DNA of 64,000 nucleotides from JAVBQB01 sp031549265 (GTDB lineage: Bacteria; Bacillota; Clostridia; Oscillospirales; JAVBQB01), in the NCBI GenBank assembly GCA_031549265.1, contig JAVBQB010000003.1:25724-89723 (forward strand). The letters run 5' to 3'. The translations under genes and the position numbers were made by a program. The notes beneath the pieces were generated by a model. It searched no databases. It was not told the origin of the DNA and saw only the letters and a list, made by a program, of their open reading frames with translations. Shown in pieces: positions 9,056 to 18,174 of this stretch (positions are counted from its first letter, which is position 1; each line of letters starts with the position of its first letter).

Positions 9056-10177
9056 TTACTTCATCGCGTTTTTCAGCGCGGCATGGATGCCCTCGTATGT
9101 CTGCGGGCCTTGCAGTACGGACGTTATCACACCGTTTTTGTCAATAACGTATGTTATTGGGATAAATGCGATCTGATACGCGAGGCTCGCTTCATTATCA
9201 TTTTCTATCGCGGCGGTGAAGTTATATCCGTTGTCCTTCACAAAGCCGGACACGATATCCAGACTCTCGCCGCCCACCCCGATTATGAGGAACTCAACAT
9301 CGCCGCTAAACTCACCGATCGCCTTTTGAATATCCCCACGCTCGGAGACGCAGGAGGGACACCATGTCGCCCAGAAATTGAGGAATATCGGTTTGCCCTT
9401 GAAGTCGGACAGCTTCTTGACGCTGCCGTCGGCCTGCGTGAAGCTGAAATCGGGCGCGCGGTTGTCGGCGTTGATCCCGACCGGGAGGTCGACAGGAGGC
9501 TGTACCGCGCTGGTCAGCGCCATGTTGAGCCCGACATCCAGCGTGGACAGCACTCTGTCCCGGGTCAGCGCGCCCTGGCCGATCAGGACATTTACCAGCG
9601 GCTCGCCGATGCCCTTCTTCTTGGCCAGCAGGGAGTTATAGGAGAGCAGCACCATCTGGTCGCGCAGGAACGTCTGCTTCATCTCGGCGATCTGCTTGTC
9701 GCTGAGCAGATAGATGTTCTTTGCAAGCGTGTACGGGTCCTCCCATGTGAAATCGCCCGCGTCCTCGCTATATCCCAGCGCCCTGAGAACAAAAGTGCAG
9801 TATTGCTGGCCGTTGACGTCGGAAACGCCGTATTTATCCGGACTCATCCCCGTCGTCAGCTTGTTTGTGTACAGATACGCGATATATGTGTCCGCCCATT
9901 TGGGCACGTCGGTAAACGGGTGCGCGCTCTTTCCCGCGTTGTAATCCGCTATGGCCTGCGCTTCCTTGCCCATCAGCCTTATAAGCATGACGGCGGCCTC
10001 CACCCTGGTCGCGGATCGGTCGAGCTCAAACCCGGTCGTGCCTCCGGCGAAAAGTCCGAGCGTTTTCAGCGTGTTTGCCTGGCTCGTGTGCTTCGGCGCG
10101 TAGGCCGACGCCGGCACGACAAATATCACCGAGACCGCCATTACGAGCGCGAGCAGTACGCAGCATCTTCTGGTCAT
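9056..10177 (-). CDS. SLH-domain protein fused to TlpA/ResA-type thiol-disulfide redoxin
   Basis: 373 residues. A signal peptide (about 1-26, ending ASA) is followed by SLH-like repeats over about residues 30-160 (ATRVEAAVMLIRLMG, FTDVPKWADTYIAYLYTNKL) that should tether the protein to the cell wall. A TlpA/AhpC-TSA thioredoxin-fold domain spans about residues 238-373, with FLNFWATWCPSC carrying the redox cysteines C273 and C276 and the cis-Pro region FIPITYVID. It would perform thiol-disulfide exchange outside the membrane. It is the last gene of a three-gene minus-strand operon with a membrane 4Fe-4S protein and a CXXC mini-protein, which fits delivery of electrons across the membrane to this redoxin. 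Confidence 0.87.
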   Translation of the reverse strand: MTRRCCVLLALVMAVSVIFVVPASAYAPKHTSQANTLKTLGLFAGGTTGFELDRSATRVEAAVMLIRLMGKEAQAIADYNAGKSAHPFTDVPKWADTYIAYLYTNKLTTGMSPDKYGVSDVNGQQYCTFVLRALGYSEDAGDFTWEDPYTLAKNIYLLSDKQIAEMKQTFLRDQMVLLSYNSLLAKKKGIGEPLVNVLIGQGALTRDRVLSTLDVGLNMALTSAVQPPVDLPVGINADNRAPDFSFTQADGSVKKLSDFKGKPIFLNFWATWCPSCVSERGDIQKAIGEFSGDVEFLIIGVGGESLDIVSGFVKDNGYNFTAAIENDNEASLAYQIAFIPITYVIDKNGVITSVLQGPQTYEGIHAALKNAMK

Positions 10178-10221
10178 AAAATATCACTCCAATCTGACTG
10201 GCCTGATCACTGATTATATCT

Positions 10222-11082
10222 TCACTTGCCTGATCTTACAGAATTCTTTGCGGAGTTTGTCCAAGGCATCAGTCCGCGCTTTTTGATCGCGCCGCAGGGG
10301 CAGTCGGGCGCGCACTTTCCGCATCTCATACATTCGGAATCATTGACAATTTTAACGTCGAGCAAGCAGGACGACGCGCACTTGCCGCAGCGGCTGCATT
10401 TGTCCCCATCCAGCCGGACGCCGAAGATCGCGACCCGGTTAAACAGCGAATAAATCGCGCCGAGCGGGCAGATAAACCTGCAAAACGGACGGAACATCAG
10501 CACCGACGCGAGCACCGTCACAGCCAGTATCGCGGCCTTCAACGCGAACAGCCAGCCGAGCGTTGCCTGGAGTCCCGGGTTCGCGGCCAGCAGCGGCAGT
10601 CCTGCCTCCAGCGTTCCCGCTGGGCAGATGTACGCGCAAAACGCGGGCACGCCGACGCCGTTTGTGAAAAGGAACATCAGCGGCAGCGCGAGGACGAACA
10701 CGGCGAGGACTGCGTATTTCAGTTTGGAGAGTTTTCGCGTCAGGCCGCTCTTTCCGAGCTTGGGCGACGGTATTTTGTAAAGCAGCTCCTGAATAAATCC
10801 GAACGGGCACACCCAGCCGCACACGGCCCGGCCCGCCAGCGCGCCCACAAACATCAGAACGCCGACCACGTAAAACGAGAATAGGAACTGAATATTGGAT
10901 ACTACCGCCTGCAAAGCGCCGATCGGGCACGAGCCCAGAGCGCCGGGACAGGAATAGCAGTTGAGCCCCGGGACGCAGACCGCCTTTAGCGGCCCCCGGT
11001 AGAGCTTGCCGGATATGAACCCGGTGACGTGAGCGTTCATGACAATCGCCGACACCAGACCCGTTATATATCGCTTAACCAA
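10222..11082 (-). CDS. Membrane-bound 4Fe-4S ferredoxin-type protein (NapH-like)
   Basis: 286 residues. Several transmembrane segments (for example near 65-85, 115-140, 175-195) alternate with Cys-rich loops: GLNCYSCPGALGSCPIGA, CGWVCPFGF, CAYICPAGT and CRFICPLGA. The C-terminus has two ferredoxin motifs (CSRCGKCASSC and CMRCGKCAPDCPCG). This is the layout of the NapH/CcoG-like quinol-oxidising or electron-relay family. It starts with a TTG that overlaps the stop codon of the mini-protein gene (TTGGTTAA), indicating translational coupling. The redoxin gene follows about 45 nt downstream. Probable role: passing electrons from the cell interior or quinone pool to the external redoxin. Confidence 0.87.
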   Translation of the reverse strand: MVKRYITGLVSAIVMNAHVTGFISGKLYRGPLKAVCVPGLNCYSCPGALGSCPIGALQAVVSNIQFLFSFYVVGVLMFVGALAGRAVCGWVCPFGFIQELLYKIPSPKLGKSGLTRKLSKLKYAVLAVFVLALPLMFLFTNGVGVPAFCAYICPAGTLEAGLPLLAANPGLQATLGWLFALKAAILAVTVLASVLMFRPFCRFICPLGAIYSLFNRVAIFGVRLDGDKCSRCGKCASSCLLDVKIVNDSECMRCGKCAPDCPCGAIKKRGLMPWTNSAKNSVRSGK

Positions 11083-11218
11083 TACCGATGCACTCCAGAC
11101 AGACGGTTATTGACTTCCGTAGCACGTCCGCGGCCTCTCCGCGCAGCACTCCGAACAGAATGAACGCCGCCGAGGCAATCAGCATCAAAACCGCGGGCAA
11201 ATTTGATCTCTTAATCAC
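11075..11218 (-). CDS. CD1871A-family CXXC motif mini-protein
   Basis: 47 residues: one transmembrane helix (LPAVLMLIASAAFILFGVL), then RGEAADVLRKS and the hallmark ending TVCLECIGIG with a CXXC pair. This matches the CD1871A family of tiny membrane proteins, which in Clostridia is found next to 4Fe-4S and thioredoxin-like genes. The GTG at 11218 is preceded by GGGAG about 12 nt upstream, a somewhat long spacing. An in-frame upstream extension is open but overlaps the promoter. First gene of the redox operon. Confidence 0.8.
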   Translation of the reverse strand: MIKRSNLPAVLMLIASAAFILFGVLRGEAADVLRKSITVCLECIGIG

Positions 11219-11305
11219 GTTAATCCGCAGCTCCCTGTCGGTTATTTGGCGACGTTGACGGTTGCGGCTCGCCGGAAAATTTGTGGCGCTGACCGTGACC
11301 GCTTT

Positions 11306-11340
11306 TGTACTACAGTACAGTTTTTGAGCCCGAAAGTCAA
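11306..11340 (-). promoter_or_regulatory. Promoter with overlapping 14-bp operator palindrome for the redox operon
   Basis: On the minus strand TTGACT (11335-11340), 17-bp spacer, TACTGT (11312-11317). The -10 lies inside a perfect palindrome TGTACT-AC-AGTACA (11306-11319), so a dimeric repressor is expected to block this promoter. Transcription would start about 90 nt before the mini-protein GTG. Confidence 0.6.
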
Positions 11341-11753
11341 GGTATCCGGCCAATTACGGCAGAGATTGACAAGAGGCGCATCCCCGGCTTGCCTGATTCC
11401 CAACAAATTTTGTGGGAATATGCGGCTTTAGATTCCGCCGCAATATATCGATATTATTATTGGATTGCTAACAATTGTCCCAGTTTTATTTGTGATTTAA
11501 TGCCGTTACAGCAATAATTCAATACTTATTTGTCGCCAATCTGGAGCCCGCAAAAAAACTACCCGCTATTATCCGTATAGGTAGTATCAATTTGGCAAGA
11601 CTTGTTGTAAAATCTAAGCTGTGAGATAATGCGCGGTTCGCGGTAACGGACGCCGCCCGGCAGTCAGCCGGTGTTTTTTTCCGATTGCCCGCGCTCTGTT
11701 CTATTTCCGGTGAACCGGAAGTATACTGTTCCCGAAAGAAGTGTGAGTTTTCC
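11341..11753. other. Intergenic region between divergent operons
   Basis: About 410 bases with no supported gene. It holds the upstream regions of the redox operon and of the CAP lipoprotein. A TATACT hexamer near 11722 may be the lipoprotein -10, but no good -35 accompanies it. Confidence 0.5.
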
Positions 11754-12350
11754 ATGATTAGAAAGAGTATTCTGGCGGCCGCGCTGGTGCTGGCGATATC
11801 CGCCGCGCTGCTGACCGGCTGTTCGGGCGCCGAACCTTCGATCAACGACGCCATTCCCCCGGTTGAGCACCTGGCTCCCGACAGCGCGGGCTCCGAGACG
11901 ATCACCGAGCCCGATTCCCCGCTCGCGCCCGAGCCCTCGCCGAGCGACGAGCTGCGGTCTGTCGCCGTGGAGATATGGAACCTCAGCAACGCCGAACGCG
12001 CCAAGGCCGGACTCGAACCCTTCCAGTGGAACGAGACGCTCTATCAGGCCGCCTGCGAACGCGCCGGCGAGCTGCCGGTCAAATTCGGCCACGCACGGCC
12101 GGACGGCTCCGAGTTCTGGTCGGTTCTCGTTGAGCACGAGCTCGCCTTTTCATCCGCCGGAGAAAATATCGCGATGGGGCACGACTCCGCCGCGAAAATA
12201 GTCGAAGCCTGGATGAATTCGCCCGGGCACAAGGCCAATATCCTCGGCAACTTCAAGGCGCTCGCCCCCGCCGTGGTTAAATGCCCGGACGACAGCAAGT
12301 ACAGGGGCTACGCGTCGGTTCAGCTGTTCTATACTCCCCAGTCTCAGTAA
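11754..12350 (+). CDS. CAP-domain (SCP/PR1-like) lipoprotein
   Basis: 198 residues. A lipoprotein signal peptide ends in the lipobox LLTGC at about residue 22, so the mature protein is anchored on the outer face of the membrane. A Pro/Ser/Glu-rich linker (about 25-70) leads to a CAP domain (IWNLSNAERAKAGLEPFQWN ... AGENIAMGHDSAAKIVEAWM followed by NSPGHKANIL). The active-site-like His and Glu residues of CAP proteins (HARPDG, GENIAMG, SPGHKANI) are present. Bacterial CAP proteins of this size resemble YkwD of Bacillus, whose role is unclear. I chose the ATG at 11754 because it starts the signal peptide; the ribosome site (AGAAG) is weak. Ends at a strong terminator. Confidence 0.87.
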   Translation: MIRKSILAAALVLAISAALLTGCSGAEPSINDAIPPVEHLAPDSAGSETITEPDSPLAPEPSPSDELRSVAVEIWNLSNAERAKAGLEPFQWNETLYQAACERAGELPVKFGHARPDGSEFWSVLVEHELAFSSAGENIAMGHDSAAKIVEAWMNSPGHKANILGNFKALAPAVVKCPDDSKYRGYASVQLFYTPQSQ

Positions 12351-12355
12351 TTTTT

Positions 12356-12398
12356 GCGGCGGCGCCCGCCGGTACGGGCCCCGCCGCTGTTTTTTTTC
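12356..12398 (+). terminator. Rho-independent terminator after the CAP lipoprotein gene
   Basis: GCGGCGG (12356-12362) pairs with CCGCCGC (12381-12387), with an inner CCG/CGG pair, and is followed by TG and eight Ts. Confidence 0.85.
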
Positions 12399-12466
12399 AT
12401 ATTGCAGTGGTAAGCCAGGCATCCACGTGATAAAATACTACAATTATATTATTTGCGAGGCTGTTT

Positions 12467-13738
12467 ATGAGCGTACATGTTATCGAAGAGGCCAAACGGT
12501 GCCTGAGCTGCAAGAATCCCAAATGCGTCCAGGGTTGCCCGGTCGCGACACCTATCCCCGAGGTCATCTCACTCCTGCTGGAGAGCAAAATCGAGGACGC
12601 GGGCAAGCTCCTGTTCGACAACAACCCGCTGTCGCTGGTCTGCTGCCACGTCTGCCCTCAGGAGAGCCAATGCGAGGGTAAATGTATTCTGGGCAAAAAG
12701 GGCAAGTCGGTCAACATCAGCGCGATCGAGGAGTACATCTCCGACTATTACCTTAACATACTGAAGCCGGAGCCCTCCAAAAAAACAAAGGGGAAGGTGG
12801 CCATCGTCGGCTCGGGCCCCGCCGGGATCACTATCGCGTTTATGCTGTCCAAAATGGACTACGACATTACGATTTTCGAAGGCCATGAGCTGATCGGCGG
12901 CGTACTACGCTATGGCATTCCGGAGTTCCGGCTGCCCAAGAGCATTCTCGACCGGCTGATGGAGGCGCTGCTCGCTTCAGGCGTAAAGATCAGGCCGAAC
13001 ACGTCCATCGGCACCGTGCTGAGCGTTGACGACCTCTTCCGCGACGGCTTTCTCGCCATCTTCCTCGGCACCGGAGTCTGGCGGCCGCGCAAGCTGAACA
13101 TCAAGGGTGAGAGCCTGGGTCACGTCCACTTCGCCATCGATTACCTGCGCAACCCCTCCGTGTACCGGCTGGGCAAGCGGCTCGCCGTCATCGGCGCGGG
13201 CAACGTCGCCATGGACGCGGCGCGGACGGCCTTCCGCAACGGCGTGCGCGAGGTATTTATCGTCTACGGCAAGGGAGAGGAAAACATGGTCGCGAGCCAG
13301 CTTGAGCTGGAATACGCCAAGATCGACGGTGTCCGTCTGTTGTGCTATAAAGTCCCGCTCGAGATTGTCGACGACGGGATCATTCTGGCCGACTCCGAGG
13401 TTTATACCAGAGAAGACGGGTCGCTAGGCAACCGCGCGGTTCCCGGCACGGAGGAACTGTTCCCGGCCGATTCGGTTATCGTCGCGATCAGCCAGGGCCC
13501 CCGGTCGGTGATCGTTGACAGCACCAAGGGCATCGAAATCAAGGACAGCGGACTTGTTGCGACCGACGAATCCGGCCGAACCACGCGCGACGGTGTCTTC
13601 GCCTCGGGCGATGTCGTCACCGGCGCGAAAACGGTGGTCAGCGCGGTCAACGTGTCGCGTAAGGTCGCCGAAGCGATCGACCGTTATATTACCGAGAAAT
13701 ATGGCGACAATGCCCAAAAAGGGCAAAATATCACTTGA
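12467..13738 (+). CDS. GltD-like NAD(P)-dependent flavoprotein oxidoreductase
   Basis: 423 residues. An N-terminal dihydropyrimidine-dehydrogenase-domain-II type Cys cluster (CLSCKNPKCVQGCPVATPIP and CCHVCPQESQCEGKC) binds two 4Fe-4S clusters. It is followed by an FAD-binding Rossmann motif (VAIVGSGPAGITIAFMLSKM, about residue 109) and an NAD(P)-binding Rossmann motif (LAVIGAGNVAMDAARTA, about residue 240). The C-terminal FAD motif GVFASGDVVTGAKTV is intact. This is the glutamate synthase small-subunit / NfnB-like architecture. No large subunit is adjacent, so it could be a stand-alone oxidoreductase or partner of a distant gene. A GAGG ribosome site precedes the ATG. The promoter of the next gene begins within its stop codon. 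Confidence 0.85.
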   Translation: MSVHVIEEAKRCLSCKNPKCVQGCPVATPIPEVISLLLESKIEDAGKLLFDNNPLSLVCCHVCPQESQCEGKCILGKKGKSVNISAIEEYISDYYLNILKPEPSKKTKGKVAIVGSGPAGITIAFMLSKMDYDITIFEGHELIGGVLRYGIPEFRLPKSILDRLMEALLASGVKIRPNTSIGTVLSVDDLFRDGFLAIFLGTGVWRPRKLNIKGESLGHVHFAIDYLRNPSVYRLGKRLAVIGAGNVAMDAARTAFRNGVREVFIVYGKGEENMVASQLELEYAKIDGVRLLCYKVPLEIVDDGIILADSEVYTREDGSLGNRAVPGTEELFPADSVIVAISQGPRSVIVDSTKGIEIKDSGLVATDESGRTTRDGVFASGDVVTGAKTVVSAVNVSRKVAEAIDRYITEKYGDNAQKGQNIT

Positions 13739-13763
13739 TATTTGCGGGGTTTGGAGATATTAT
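13735..13763 (+). promoter_or_regulatory. Strong sigma-A-type promoter for the DUF6506 gene
   Basis: TTGATA (13735-13740), 17-bp spacer, TATTAT (13758-13763). The -35 overlaps the TGA stop of the GltD-like gene. Confidence 0.75.
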
Positions 13764-13817
13764 TATACCTATGGACAGTACCGTGTCGAACCGAATACTA
13801 ACGAGAGAGGGTTTATT

Positions 13818-14126
13818 ATGAAAAAGAAATTTGCCCACCTGCTGATCGGCGGATGCTTTGACCCCGCGGCTCACAAGGCTTGCTTTTCGAACGCGTCGAT
13901 GGAAACGCACGTATTCACCGTCAAGGACGTCGACGAGGCGAAGGCCTGCGTGCTGAAATGTCTGGACGAGGGCTTCGGCGCCATTGATCTCTGCGGCGGA
14001 TTCGGCCCCGACCTCACCCGCGAGCTTATCGAACTGACCAAGGGCAAAATCGCTTTCGGATACGTCGTCCGTTTCCCCGAACAGGAAGCTCAGTACATGG
14101 ACTTCTTCTCCGACTTCGGCAGTTAA
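13818..14126 (+). CDS. DUF6506-family small protein
   Basis: 102 residues: MKKKFAHLLIGG, then FDPAAHKACF, DEAKACVLKCLDEGFGAIDL, CGGFGPDLTRELIEL and a conserved C-terminal GYVVRFPEQEAQ. This pattern matches the DUF6506 family of small cytoplasmic proteins of unknown function. GAGAGAGG lies 7 nt before the ATG. Single-gene unit between its own promoter and a very strong terminator. Confidence 0.75.
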   Translation: MKKKFAHLLIGGCFDPAAHKACFSNASMETHVFTVKDVDEAKACVLKCLDEGFGAIDLCGGFGPDLTRELIELTKGKIAFGYVVRFPEQEAQYMDFFSDFGS

Positions 14127-14148
14127 ACATAACGAAAACTTGCGTAAA

Positions 14149-14187
14149 CAAGGCGCGCCGGCCAGATCCGGCGCGCCTTGTATTTTT
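14149..14187. terminator. Strong (bidirectional) terminator
   Basis: A 13-bp perfect G+C-rich stem CAAGGCGCGCCGG (14149-14161 with 14168-14180), a 6-nt loop, then TATTTTTG. It lies between two convergent genes. Confidence 0.9.
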
Positions 14188-14271
14188 GTTTGAGCAAGCT
14201 GTGTGGCCGATGCGCTGAAACGAGGGAATCGGTTCGCGTTGGCGGCTGGGCTGCTTGTTCAGCCCATATCT

Positions 14272-17200
14272 TTACTTTATATATTTTGTCAGCCTGTCCA
14301 TTAAGTCGCCGACGTCAATCGGCTTACCGATGTGGTCGTTCATGCCGGATTCCAGGCACCGCTCTATATCCTCTTTAAATACGTTCGCGGTCATTGCGAC
14401 AATGGCGATGGTCGAGGCTTCGGGCACATCCAGCGCGCGGATCTGGCGCGTGGCCTCCAGCCCGTCGACTTCGGGCATCTGGACGTCCATCAGTATCATG
14501 CAATACTTCGAGGGGTTGGCGCTGAACAGCTCTACCGCTTCCCTGCCGTTCACCGCGCAGTCGATGGCAAGCTCGGTCTCCTCCAGGATGGTCATGGCGA
14601 TTTCGCGGTTGATGTCCACATCCTCGGCGAGGATAACGCTCTTGCCGGGGAAACGCGGCGTGCCCACTTCCAGCTCTTCGGACATATCCTCCAGCTTTTC
14701 CAGCTCATGCTCGCCGAAATACCTGTTAATGCAGTCCATAATCATTGACGGGAGCAACGGTTTCGCAATGAAGCCGGAGATTCCGGCTTTTTGCGCTTCT
14801 TCGGCGATTTCCGACCACTGCGCTCCAGAGATAAGTACCATAACGGTCTCGTCCGGCACGATTTTCTTAAGTGTTGCGGCAAGTTCGATGCCATCCATGC
14901 CGGGTAGCATCCAGTCAATCAAAATCATGTCGAACGGCCGCGCGGCATCGCCGACCATCTTGATCGCCTCTTCGCCGCTAGCCGCGAGCTTACAGTCAAC
15001 GTGGAGCTCGCCCATAATCTTCGCGATATAGTCGAGCGTTTCAAGTGAATCGTCAACCGCCAGCACGTTGATCGAGTCGCTCGCCAGCACGTCCTTGAAG
15101 ATGTCCAGCATTGGCTCGCTGCCCTTTTTGGCCTTGAACGTGAACGAGAATTTCGCGCCCTTGCCGAGCTCCGACTCAATCCAGATTTTGCCGCCCATCA
15201 GCTCGACGATGCGTTTGGAAATCGCGAGGCCGAGCCCCGTCCCGCCGAACTTGCGCGCAATGCTGCCGTCGGCCTGCTCGAAAGAGTTGAACAGCTTTGC
15301 CTGCTGCTCCTTGGATATGCCGATTCCAGTGTCCACAACCTCCACCTGGATGGTGAATACGTCGTCTTCCTCGTCCAGCACCTTTACATAAAGGCCGATC
15401 GAGCCGTGTTCGGGCGTGAACTTGACGGAATTTGTCAGCAGGTTGGTCACGATCTGCGCGAGTCGCTGCTCGTCTCCGTGAATATTGGTGGACAGCGCAG
15501 GATCGACGAAGAGGGACAGCTTCTGCGACTTTTCCTCCACCCTGAAGTTGACGACGTTCAGGACGTTCATCAGCATCTTGTCAAAGTTGAATTCATTGAA
15601 CGACAGCTCGAATTTATTAGCCTCGATCTTGGACATGTCCAGAATATCGTTGATGACTCCAAGCAAATGGTTGGAGGCGTTGCCGATCTTCTCGAGGCAG
15701 TATTCCTTTTTGGCCGGGTCGGCGGTTCCGATGGCTATGTTAGTCATGCCGATGATCGCGTTCATGGGCGTGCGCATCTCGTGGCTCATGCGCGAGAGGA
15801 ATTCGCCCTTGGCGCGGCTGCCCTGTTCGGCGAGCTCCTTGGCCGCTATCAGCTCGGTTTGAAGCTGCCGGATCTCGGTGACGTCGGTGCAGATAGCGCC
15901 GATATCTCCGGTCGGCGTGGTAAAGACGGTCATCGCGTTACGGCGGATATCTCCGCCCTTGCGTATTACGTCGATTTCAAATTCGCTGACGCCTTTTTCC
16001 AGCACCTCGGGCAAGTGCTCGTTCATTAAGACATTCATCGACTCGTCGCTGAAAAAGATCTGGATGCCCTGGTTTTGAACTTCCTCGTCAGTATAGCCGC
16101 TGGATTTCCTGATCGCGGGGTTTACATAATTTATTTTGCCCTCGGTCGAAAGATAGGCGATAAAATGCGGGCACGATTCGACGATGGCGATCAGGCGCTG
16201 CACCTGTATTTCAATATTTCCGCGCTTGATTACTCCCGACAGGACACTGGAGACAAACTCCGCGAGCGTGATTTCGCTCTCCGTCCATTCGGTATCGGCG
16301 TCCGGCTTCCAGCAGATGAGCGCCCCCCATATTATGTCGTCTACGAAGATGGGGAAGTATATGCTCGAGGATGTGCACAGATCGTTATACGACAGAGTGT
16401 TCGCAATCCACTCCGATTCGTTGGTCATGTATTCCTTGGTATCGGTGACGGCGGCGTCCAGCGCACGCAGCGTGTCCGGCGTCAGCGCGACTTTGCGGTC
16501 GCAGTCGTCGCGTACCCTGGTTCCGGGGCTGGTCCACTCGTTGACGAACTCAAATTCGAGCTCGTCTCTGTTGAGCTGTACCATCGACATGCGGGAAGCG
16601 CCGATGAAAACGCCGACTTCCTCCAGCGCCTCGTCGATCATTTCGCTGACCGGTTTTCCCGATATGAATATCTGGCTTATTCTGGTCATCAGCGCCTGCT
16701 GCTTCAGACGCTTTTTCAGCTTGTTTTCGGCTTCCTTGATATCGGTAATGTCCACCGAGTGCTGGAGGTGCATCTTTTCTCCGGTATGCCAGTCGATGAG
16801 CCGGTCGGTGTTGCGGTAATAGCGGCCTGTGACCGAGTTGAGCTCCTCCCAGACGACGACGGCCGACGGATCCTCCTCCAGCTTTTTGCACGGGCAGAAT
16901 TCGCACCGCTCGGTGAATCCGTCCTGCAGCACCTGCCAGCATATCGTATCCTCGCCGACGTCGCCTATCTCGAAGTGCCGCTTCATTTTGTCGTTAATAA
17001 AAAGGATTTTGTCGTCTCTTGGGTCAGAAACGTATAGATAGGCGTCCAATCCGTTGAGGATGTTCTCGATTACGCGCATCGATTCCTTAATCCGCTTCTC
17101 GGCGTTGTAGCTGCTCACCAGGCGCGTCAGCATATCGCCGATCGCCTGCCGGAGCAAATGAAATTCGAGGTGCTTTTCCTCGCGGTCGACATTCGCGATC

Positions 17201-18174
17201 ATATCGTCGCTGATATTCTCGATGTCGGCGTTCAGCCTGCGCATCGGGGCGAGGAATTTGCTGTTGAGCAGCAGGAACAGCAGTACGAGGAACAAAAGCA
17301 GAGTGACGGTAAGTACCGACGTGGATATCACGATGAAGTTCCAGCCGTTTGAATAAAGCACCCTCGGCTGGTCAAACTGAAGGATGACGCCGCGGTCGTT
17401 GCCGAGATTGCGCAGCTCGGTATTTAAGGTGACGTCGTTCGAGTCCTTTATTTCGTATGTCTCATAGTCTGAAATCGTCTCGGGATCGACTTCGACTATC
17501 TTGAAGTGCGACGTTTCGAGCTGTGTGAGCTCCCTGATCTGCTTTTCGCCGTATTTAACGATGAACGTGAACGTTCCGGACGGTTTTGAATCCTCCAGAT
17601 TGGTTAGTATGGGCATTACGCAGAGCAGGTAGGACTGATCCTTTATGACGATAAACCCGAGGTCGCAGTCCGGCCCTTTTTCGGTATAGCCGGGCTCTCT
17701 TTTCAACTGGGTTTCGATTACCCCGGCAGCGAGCTCCGTGATCCTCTCGCTGACGCCGTCCGGAAAAGCTTCCCTTTCCTCCGCATTTCCATTGAATTTT
17801 GATGTTTTGAATAAGTCATTGCCGTTTAAATCTTTAATTACGCAATAGTCAACCTTATAGACCGCGAGCATGGTTCCGTCGGCCAGGTTGACGTCGGAAA
17901 ACGTCGGGTTATTTCCGAGGGCGTAGTTATAGTTTTCGTCCCAGCTGGACCATGTCCGCGTGTTGGCGTAGAGGTTCTCCATTGTTTGATAGAGCGCGCC
18001 GTGCACCACCTTGCTTTGATTGCGCATATGGTCCCGCTCGGCCTGCTCCAGCATTCCGGACATAGTAAAAAGGAATATGCCCACAAAAACGGCGATGCAA
18101 ACAACTATCGACGCCCCGATTGTGGTCAGCATAAACGATCGCAGGGACCCCGGCTGCTTTTTGCTGCTCATCAT
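14272..18174 (-). CDS. CHASE4-HAMP-PAS-GAF-PAS hybrid histidine kinase with two receivers
   Basis: 1300 residues. Order: TM1 (about 14-40), extracellular CHASE4-like sensor (45-275, with TRTWSSWDENYNYA), TM2 (282-305), HAMP, PAS with a Cys cluster (C412, C424, C427, C429), GAF-like (about 495-650), second PAS (about 660-770), HisKA with phospho-acceptor H798 (MSHEMRTPMNAII), HATPase (DTGIGI, GGTGLGLAI), receiver 1 (Asp near 1087) and receiver 2 (Asp near 1230). All catalytic residues are present, so it should autophosphorylate and feed a phosphorelay; no HPt domain is in the chain. I chose the ATG at 18174 because GAGGTG lies 6 nt before it. It is divergent from the degenerate kinase-CheR pair. 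Confidence 0.92.
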   Translation of the reverse strand: MMSSKKQPGSLRSFMLTTIGASIVVCIAVFVGIFLFTMSGMLEQAERDHMRNQSKVVHGALYQTMENLYANTRTWSSWDENYNYALGNNPTFSDVNLADGTMLAVYKVDYCVIKDLNGNDLFKTSKFNGNAEEREAFPDGVSERITELAAGVIETQLKREPGYTEKGPDCDLGFIVIKDQSYLLCVMPILTNLEDSKPSGTFTFIVKYGEKQIRELTQLETSHFKIVEVDPETISDYETYEIKDSNDVTLNTELRNLGNDRGVILQFDQPRVLYSNGWNFIVISTSVLTVTLLLFLVLLFLLLNSKFLAPMRRLNADIENISDDMIANVDREEKHLEFHLLRQAIGDMLTRLVSSYNAEKRIKESMRVIENILNGLDAYLYVSDPRDDKILFINDKMKRHFEIGDVGEDTICWQVLQDGFTERCEFCPCKKLEEDPSAVVVWEELNSVTGRYYRNTDRLIDWHTGEKMHLQHSVDITDIKEAENKLKKRLKQQALMTRISQIFISGKPVSEMIDEALEEVGVFIGASRMSMVQLNRDELEFEFVNEWTSPGTRVRDDCDRKVALTPDTLRALDAAVTDTKEYMTNESEWIANTLSYNDLCTSSSIYFPIFVDDIIWGALICWKPDADTEWTESEITLAEFVSSVLSGVIKRGNIEIQVQRLIAIVESCPHFIAYLSTEGKINYVNPAIRKSSGYTDEEVQNQGIQIFFSDESMNVLMNEHLPEVLEKGVSEFEIDVIRKGGDIRRNAMTVFTTPTGDIGAICTDVTEIRQLQTELIAAKELAEQGSRAKGEFLSRMSHEMRTPMNAIIGMTNIAIGTADPAKKEYCLEKIGNASNHLLGVINDILDMSKIEANKFELSFNEFNFDKMLMNVLNVVNFRVEEKSQKLSLFVDPALSTNIHGDEQRLAQIVTNLLTNSVKFTPEHGSIGLYVKVLDEEDDVFTIQVEVVDTGIGISKEQQAKLFNSFEQADGSIARKFGGTGLGLAISKRIVELMGGKIWIESELGKGAKFSFTFKAKKGSEPMLDIFKDVLASDSINVLAVDDSLETLDYIAKIMGELHVDCKLAASGEEAIKMVGDAARPFDMILIDWMLPGMDGIELAATLKKIVPDETVMVLISGAQWSEIAEEAQKAGISGFIAKPLLPSMIMDCINRYFGEHELEKLEDMSEELEVGTPRFPGKSVILAEDVDINREIAMTILEETELAIDCAVNGREAVELFSANPSKYCMILMDVQMPEVDGLEATRQIRALDVPEASTIAIVAMTANVFKEDIERCLESGMNDHIGKPIDVGDLMDRLTKYIK

